Assembly: GCA_934524985.1 (NCBI GenBank)
Contig: CAKSYT010000008.1
Location: forward strand, 14,886-78,885
Direction of reading: 5' to 3'
Source of the DNA: an uncultured Faecalibacterium sp.
GTDB lineage: Bacteria; Bacillota; Clostridia; Oscillospirales; Ruminococcaceae
DNA length: 64,000 bases
In this document: piece after piece, positions 60,651 through 64,000 of the stretch
Layout: every line of letters begins with the position of its first letter
How positions within the stretch are numbered: the stretch's first letter is position 1
Position numbers and translations under genes: made by a program
Notes under the pieces: generated by a model
What the model saw: the letters and a program-made list of their open reading frames with translations, nothing else
Told to the model about the DNA's origin: nothing
The model's database searches: none

Positions 60651-60823
60651 CCCGCAGCGCCGCGCTTTCGCAGAAAGCGGCGCTGCAACTGCCGTTTTCC
60701 TCTACGACCCCTCCCGTGAAAATGGGTTTCAGGAAAGTCCGCAGACTTTCCTGAAACCCGAAATTTAAAATATTCTTTCCGCTGAATATGTGCAGAGCGC
60801 AGCGGAGCACATTCTAAATCGTC
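60651..60823 (-). repeat. Element A copy 8
   Basis: Stem II GGGTTTCAGGAAAGTC (60724-60739), loop CGCA, GACTTTCCTGAAACCC (60744-60759), 16 bp perfect. Stem I ATGTGC/GCACAT. Stem III GCAGCGCCGC/GCGGCGCTGC. Confidence 0.85.
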
Positions 60824-60955
60824 CATCCTCTGTAAGAGACGCTGAAAAAATATGCAAAAAATAGTGCATTCCGGCGCGTTTTGTGATATCTTATAAAGGT
60901 GTATGACCACAAATAGCACAACTGCGTCCAAAGGGCGCATAAGGAGGAACTGTAT

Positions 60956-61345
60956 ATGAAACTGGAAGCCGGTATCTGCGGCGAGCAGAGCGTGCGCGTG
61001 AGCGCAGAGAATACCGCAAAGACCATGGGCAGCGGCACGCTGGACGTGTTTGCTACCCCCGCACTGGTGGCACTGGCCGAAAAGACCTGCTGGCAGAGCG
61101 TTGCCCCTGCACTGGAGGCGGGCAGCGGCACCGTGGGCACCAAGCTGGAACTGGAGCACACCGCACCCACCCCTGTGGGCATGACCGTGACCTGCCACAG
61201 CGAGCTGGTGGCCGTGGAGGGCCGCAAGCTGACCTTTAAGGTGACGCTTGCGGACGAGAAGGGCCCTGTGGGCGGCGGCACCCACGAGCGCTTTGTCATC
61301 TTTGAGGAAAAGTTTGCCGCTAAGGCAGAGGCCAAAAAGGGCTAA
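60956..61345 (+). CDS. Hotdog-fold thioesterase (FlK-like family)
   Basis: 129 aa (AAGGAGGAACTGTAT upstream). SGTLDVFATPALVALAEKTCWQSV resembles the active-site helix of fluoroacetyl-CoA thioesterase-like proteins (Thr/Glu), and GTKLELEHTAPTPVGMTV supplies the His. The family hydrolyses small acyl-CoAs; many members are of unknown substrate. It ends four bases into the convergent small gene. Confidence 0.85.
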   Translation: MKLEAGICGEQSVRVSAENTAKTMGSGTLDVFATPALVALAEKTCWQSVAPALEAGSGTVGTKLELEHTAPTPVGMTVTCHSELVAVEGRKLTFKVTLADEKGPVGGGTHERFVIFEEKFAAKAEAKKG

Positions 61346-61497
61346 GGATCGTCCGGTTCTGTTTCGTCCAGCCGCAGCGGCGGCGGGTCTGCGGCCAGCA
61401 GCTGCTGCTCGGCGCGGGTCTGCGCGTCCTGCAAAAGCTGCACAGCCTGCACACTGGCGCGGAACAGTTCAAAGTACATGGCCTTGTAATCCGGCAC
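61342..61497 (-). CDS. Small conserved-looking protein (51 aa)
   Basis: GTG start at 61497 with AAAGGGGG about ten bases upstream. The product begins VPDYKAMYFELFRASVQAV (initiator read as Met) and is helical with LLQDAQTRAEQQLL. Similar small x-x-DYKAMYFxLF proteins occur in gut Firmicutes and phages, from memory; function unknown. Convergent with the thioesterase gene. Confidence 0.55.
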   Translation of the reverse strand: MPDYKAMYFELFRASVQAVQLLQDAQTRAEQQLLAADPPPLRLDETEPDDP

Positions 61498-61604
61498 GGT
61501 GCACACCCCCTTTGCATTTCTGTGGGTAGTCTGCCCCGCAGCCTGCGCCCCGATACGCCGGACGAACCCCGCAGACAATAACTGACACTTGATATGAGGA
61601 GCTT

Positions 61605-63278
61605 ATGAAAAACAAAAACTTATCCTGGGCGGGGGCGCTGTTCGTCTTTGCCCTGCTGCTGTGGTGCACGGCGGTGACCCCCGGCAAGGTGGCCGACCCC
61701 GCCACCTACACCTGTGCGGTGTACAGCACCTTCTTTTCCCTGCTGCCGCCGGTCATTGCCATCGTGCTGGCGCTGAACACCAAGGAGGTGTACACCTCGC
61801 TGCTGGTGGGCATTGCCTCCGGTGCGCTGCTGTATGCCAACGGCAACCTTGAGCTGGCGCTGAACACCCTGTTCTTCAACGAGGACGGCGGCATGATCAC
61901 CAAGCTGTCGGACTCCGGCAACGTGGGCATTCTGGCCTTTCTGGTGATGCTGGGCATTCTGGTGGCGCTGATGAACAAGGCGGGCGGCTCGGCAGCCTTT
62001 GGCCGCTGGGCATCCACCCACATCCACAGCCGGGCGGGCGCACAGTTCGCCACCCTGCTGCTGGGCGTAATGATCTTTGTGGACGACTACTTCAACTGCC
62101 TGACCGTGGGCTCGGTGATGCGCCCGGTGACCGACCGGCAGAAGGTGTCCCGCGCAAAGCTGGCCTACCTGATCGATTCCACCGCCGCGCCCATCTGCAT
62201 CATTGCGCCGGTGTCCAGCTGGGCGGCTGCGGTCACTTCCAGCGTCCCGGCGGGCTCCGGCATCAACGGCTTTACCATGTTCCTGCGCACCATTCCTTAT
62301 AACTATTACGCCATGCTGACCGTGGTGATGAGCCTGTTCCTCATCTTTACCGGGGCAGAGTTCGGCCCCATGAAGCTGAACGAGGACAACGCCAAGAACG
62401 GCGATCTGTTCACCACCGCCGACCGTCCCTACGGCGACGATGTGGACGACGGCTCAGACACCAACGGCCACGTCATTGACCTGATCGCGCCGGTGCTGGT
62501 GCTGATCGCAGCCTGCATCTTCGGCATGGTGTACACCGGCGGCTTCTTTGAGGGCGTGGACTTCATCACCGCCTTTGCGGACTGCAACGCCTCGGCGGGT
62601 CTGGTGCTGGGCAGCAGCATCGCCCTGCTGTTCACCTTTGTATTCTACCGGGTGCGCGGCGTGATGACCTTTCAGGACTTTGCCGCCTGCATCCCCGAGG
62701 GCTTCAAGGCCATGGTCAGCCCCATGCTGATCTTGTCCCTTGCGTGGACGCTGTCCGGCATGACCGGCCTGCTGGGCGCAAAGTATTATGTGGCAAACCT
62801 GCTGGGCAATTCCGCTTCTGCCTTGCAGTATCTGCTGCCGTTCATCATCTTCCTTGTGGCGGTGTTCCTTGCCTTTGCCACCGGCACTTCCTGGGGCACC
62901 TTCTCCATCCTGATCCCCATCGTCTGTCAGGCCTTCCCGGACGGCGAGATGCTGGTGGTTTCCATTGCCGCCTGCCTGTCCGGCGCGGTGTGCGGCGACC
63001 ACTGCTCTCCCATCTCGGATACAACCATCATGGCTTCGGCGGGCGCACATTGCAGCCATGTGAACCACGTTTCCACCCAGCTGCCCTACGCCATTACGGC
63101 GGCAGCCTGCTCGGCGGTGTGCTACGTTATCACCGGCCTTGCACAGGCGGTGCTGGGCAGCCGCGCAAGCCTGCTTACCTCGCTGGTGCTGCTGGTGGTG
63201 GCCATCGTGCTGGAACTGGCGGTGCTCAGCGTCATCCGCGCCCGCACCCGGACGAAAAATTCCGGGAAAACTATGTAA
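61605..63278 (+). CDS. Na+/H+ antiporter, NhaC family
   Basis: 557 aa. About 12 membrane segments. Family features: MIFVDDYFNCLTVGSVMRPVTD, IDSTAAPICIIAPVSSWAAAV, GTSWGTFSILIPIV and SGAVCGDHCSPISDTTIMASAGA. Exchanges sodium, or in some members organic substrates such as lysine/malate, for protons. No clear AGGAGG; GGAGC lies upstream of the ATG at 61605. It has its own terminator. Confidence 0.93.
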   Translation: MKNKNLSWAGALFVFALLLWCTAVTPGKVADPATYTCAVYSTFFSLLPPVIAIVLALNTKEVYTSLLVGIASGALLYANGNLELALNTLFFNEDGGMITKLSDSGNVGILAFLVMLGILVALMNKAGGSAAFGRWASTHIHSRAGAQFATLLLGVMIFVDDYFNCLTVGSVMRPVTDRQKVSRAKLAYLIDSTAAPICIIAPVSSWAAAVTSSVPAGSGINGFTMFLRTIPYNYYAMLTVVMSLFLIFTGAEFGPMKLNEDNAKNGDLFTTADRPYGDDVDDGSDTNGHVIDLIAPVLVLIAACIFGMVYTGGFFEGVDFITAFADCNASAGLVLGSSIALLFTFVFYRVRGVMTFQDFAACIPEGFKAMVSPMLILSLAWTLSGMTGLLGAKYYVANLLGNSASALQYLLPFIIFLVAVFLAFATGTSWGTFSILIPIVCQAFPDGEMLVVSIAACLSGAVCGDHCSPISDTTIMASAGAHCSHVNHVSTQLPYAITAAACSAVCYVITGLAQAVLGSRASLLTSLVLLVVAIVLELAVLSVIRARTRTKNSGKTM

Positions 63279-63282
63279 CATG

Positions 63283-63318
63283 GAAAAAAGGCTTTCCCCA
63301 TCCGGGGGAAGCCTTTTT
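63283..63318 (+). terminator. Terminator of the NhaC gene
   Basis: GGCTTTCCCC and GGGGGAAGCC followed by TTTTT. Confidence 0.92.
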
Positions 63319-63441
63319 CTCCGGGTCGAGCCGCAAAAGTTGATTTCTGCGGCTGTGTAAAAATTCCGCTATGCAGCGGGGCATTTTCGTGGTATACTGA
63401 ACGTATAGTAAAAAAGTTGAACCATTGGAGGCGCATGACCC

Positions 63442-63897
63442 ATGCTGGAAAAAGCTTTTCAGGACGTCTATACCAAATTCAAGCTGCATTTTTACCAGAA
63501 CGTGTTCCAGCGTTTTGCCACCCGCGAGGCTACCCTGACCACGGTGGAGTCCTTCTGCATGGAGGGCATCATGGCCATGGGCGAGCCCACCATTGCGGAG
63601 TTTTCCCGCATGATGCAGATCTCCACCCCCAATGCGGCGTACAAGATCGGCAGTCTGGTGAAAAAGGGCTATGTGGAAAAGATCCAGTCCACCACCGACC
63701 GGCGGGAGTACCATCTGCGCCCCACCCAGAAGTATATCGACTACTACAACATCAGCTACTCTTACCTGCACACCGTAGTGGAGCGTGCCCGCCAGCGCTT
63801 TACCCCCGAGGAATGCGCAAAGCTGGAGCAGATGCTTACCATCGTGAGCACCGAGTTGATGCCGGAACTGGATATGCTGAAAAAGGGCGAGGAATAA
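63442..63897 (+). CDS. MarR-family transcriptional regulator
   Basis: 151 aa (GGAGG ten bases upstream). Winged helix with PTIAEFSRMMQISTPNAAYKIGSLVKKGYVEKIQSTTDRREYHLRPTQ in pieces; STPNAAYKIGSLVKKGYVEK is the recognition region and TDRREYHL the wing. Flanking helices form the dimer. A TATACT (63393-63398) sits in a small dyad with TATAGT, a possible self-operator. The next gene, likely its target, is cut by an IS3-type element. Confidence 0.9.
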   Translation: MLEKAFQDVYTKFKLHFYQNVFQRFATREATLTTVESFCMEGIMAMGEPTIAEFSRMMQISTPNAAYKIGSLVKKGYVEKIQSTTDRREYHLRPTQKYIDYYNISYSYLHTVVERARQRFTPEECAKLEQMLTIVSTELMPELDMLKKGEE

Positions 63898-63899
63898 AA

Positions 63900-63932
63900 A
63901 TGATAAAACGGCTGCTGCACAAGATGAAGTGA
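63900..63932 (+). pseudogene. Start of a gene broken by an IS3-family insertion
   Basis: An ATG three bases after the MarR stop opens MIKRLLHKMK and then meets TGA, whose T is the first base of the insertion sequence terminal repeat. The position and basic start suggest a membrane or ABC protein cotranscribed with the regulator, now truncated. Its remainder would lie beyond the right edge. Confidence 0.5.
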
Positions 63933-64000
63933 ACCCCAAAAGTTAGACAAAAATAAGATCAAGCGACTCGAACGGTCTGAATCCTGTACTGCACAGGGCT
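63930..64000 (-). mobile_element. Right-edge IS3-family insertion sequence (end only)
   Basis: TGAACCCCAAAAGTTAGACA at 63930 matches the terminal inverted repeat style of IS3-family elements. Inside it the 3' end of a transposase gene is read on the minus strand. Only 71 bp are in the window. Confidence 0.85.
63959..64000 (-). CDS. IS3-family transposase OrfB, last residues
   Basis: The minus strand reads SPVQYRIQTVRVA then TGA (63961-63959). The SPVQYR ending is typical of the C terminus of IS3-family integrase-type transposases (LSPVQYR). The rest lies outside the window. Confidence 0.85.
   Translation of the reverse strand, partial: SPVQYRIQTVRVA

Noticed and set aside
5941-60823. Possible CRISPR arrays from the many short repeats
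   Set aside because: Repeats are inverted and variable, not regularly spaced direct repeats with unique spacers, and no cas gene is present.
60211-60955. tRNA or 6S-like RNA in the long gap before the thioesterase
   Set aside because: The structure is explained by elements A and B; no cloverleaf or CCA end was seen.

Overview
The window reads as a G+C-rich chromosome segment from a gut Firmicute of the Oscillospirales/Ruminococcaceae, most like Faecalibacterium or its near relatives (Gemmiger, Subdoligranulum). This is an inference from gene content, low-GC-type Gram-positive control signals (T-box, CIRCE, strong AGGAGG ribosome binding sites) and the style of the intergenic repeats. No rRNA, tRNA or CRISPR array was seen. 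Gene density is high on both strands, and most intergenic space over 150 bp is filled by a family of structured repeats.

Layout. 1-5.9 kb: a PfoR-type PTS IIC protein (cut by the left edge), a GH25 lysozyme, a DUF4830-like protein, then ptsH and ptsI. 6.6-11.7 kb: an anti-sigma/ECF sigma pair in unusual order, an envelope cluster (degenerate LytM protein, possible permuted papain-fold protein, small membrane protein) and mutY. 12.4-14.2 kb: asnS behind a T-box. 14.3-20.0 kb: a lipoprotein and sporulation genes spoIIP, gpr, spoVAC, spoVAD and spoVAE around rpsT. 20.1-24.3 kb: a VanY-type carboxypeptidase, a DUF4358 lipoprotein and an MBOAT/DHHW O-acetylation pair. 24.4-26.4 kb: an accessory patch with two double-glycine-leader peptides, a nested inverted repeat and an AT-richer GNAT/small-protein pair. 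26.5-31.6 kb: hrcA-grpE-dnaK-dnaJ under CIRCE control. 32.2-44 kb: an SLH beta-helix surface protein, spoVT, a HI0933-type flavoprotein, an ECF S component divergent from a MocR-type regulator, a degenerate LCP-like protein, an AGCS symporter, a MATE exporter and a Tat-signal esterase. 44.1-52.3 kb: one long minus-strand gene run, rpe-rnfD-rnfE-rnfA-DUF4015-DUF1015-DEAD helicase-rlmA. 52.7-64 kb: a two-component system, ychF, MTA/SAH nucleosidase, an ArsR/HMA/P-type ATPase metal system, a thioesterase, an NhaC antiporter, a MarR regulator and the edge of an IS3-family element.

The two strongest unexplained signals are these. (1) Eight copies of a roughly 120-260 bp three-hairpin repeat (called element A here). 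Its scaffold is conserved, but its central 15-16 bp stem is different in almost every copy while remaining self-complementary. It is joined to a second family (element B) whose short stems also differ between copies while keeping their pairing. (2) An rnfD-rnfE-rnfA cluster that lacks rnfB, rnfC and rnfG and has lost the cysteines that normally hold the intramembrane iron-sulfur cluster. Also notable are an HPr without Ser46, a MocR regulator whose PLP lysine is Arg, and the double-glycine peptide pair.

All family assignments are by eye from translated sequence. No database search was run.
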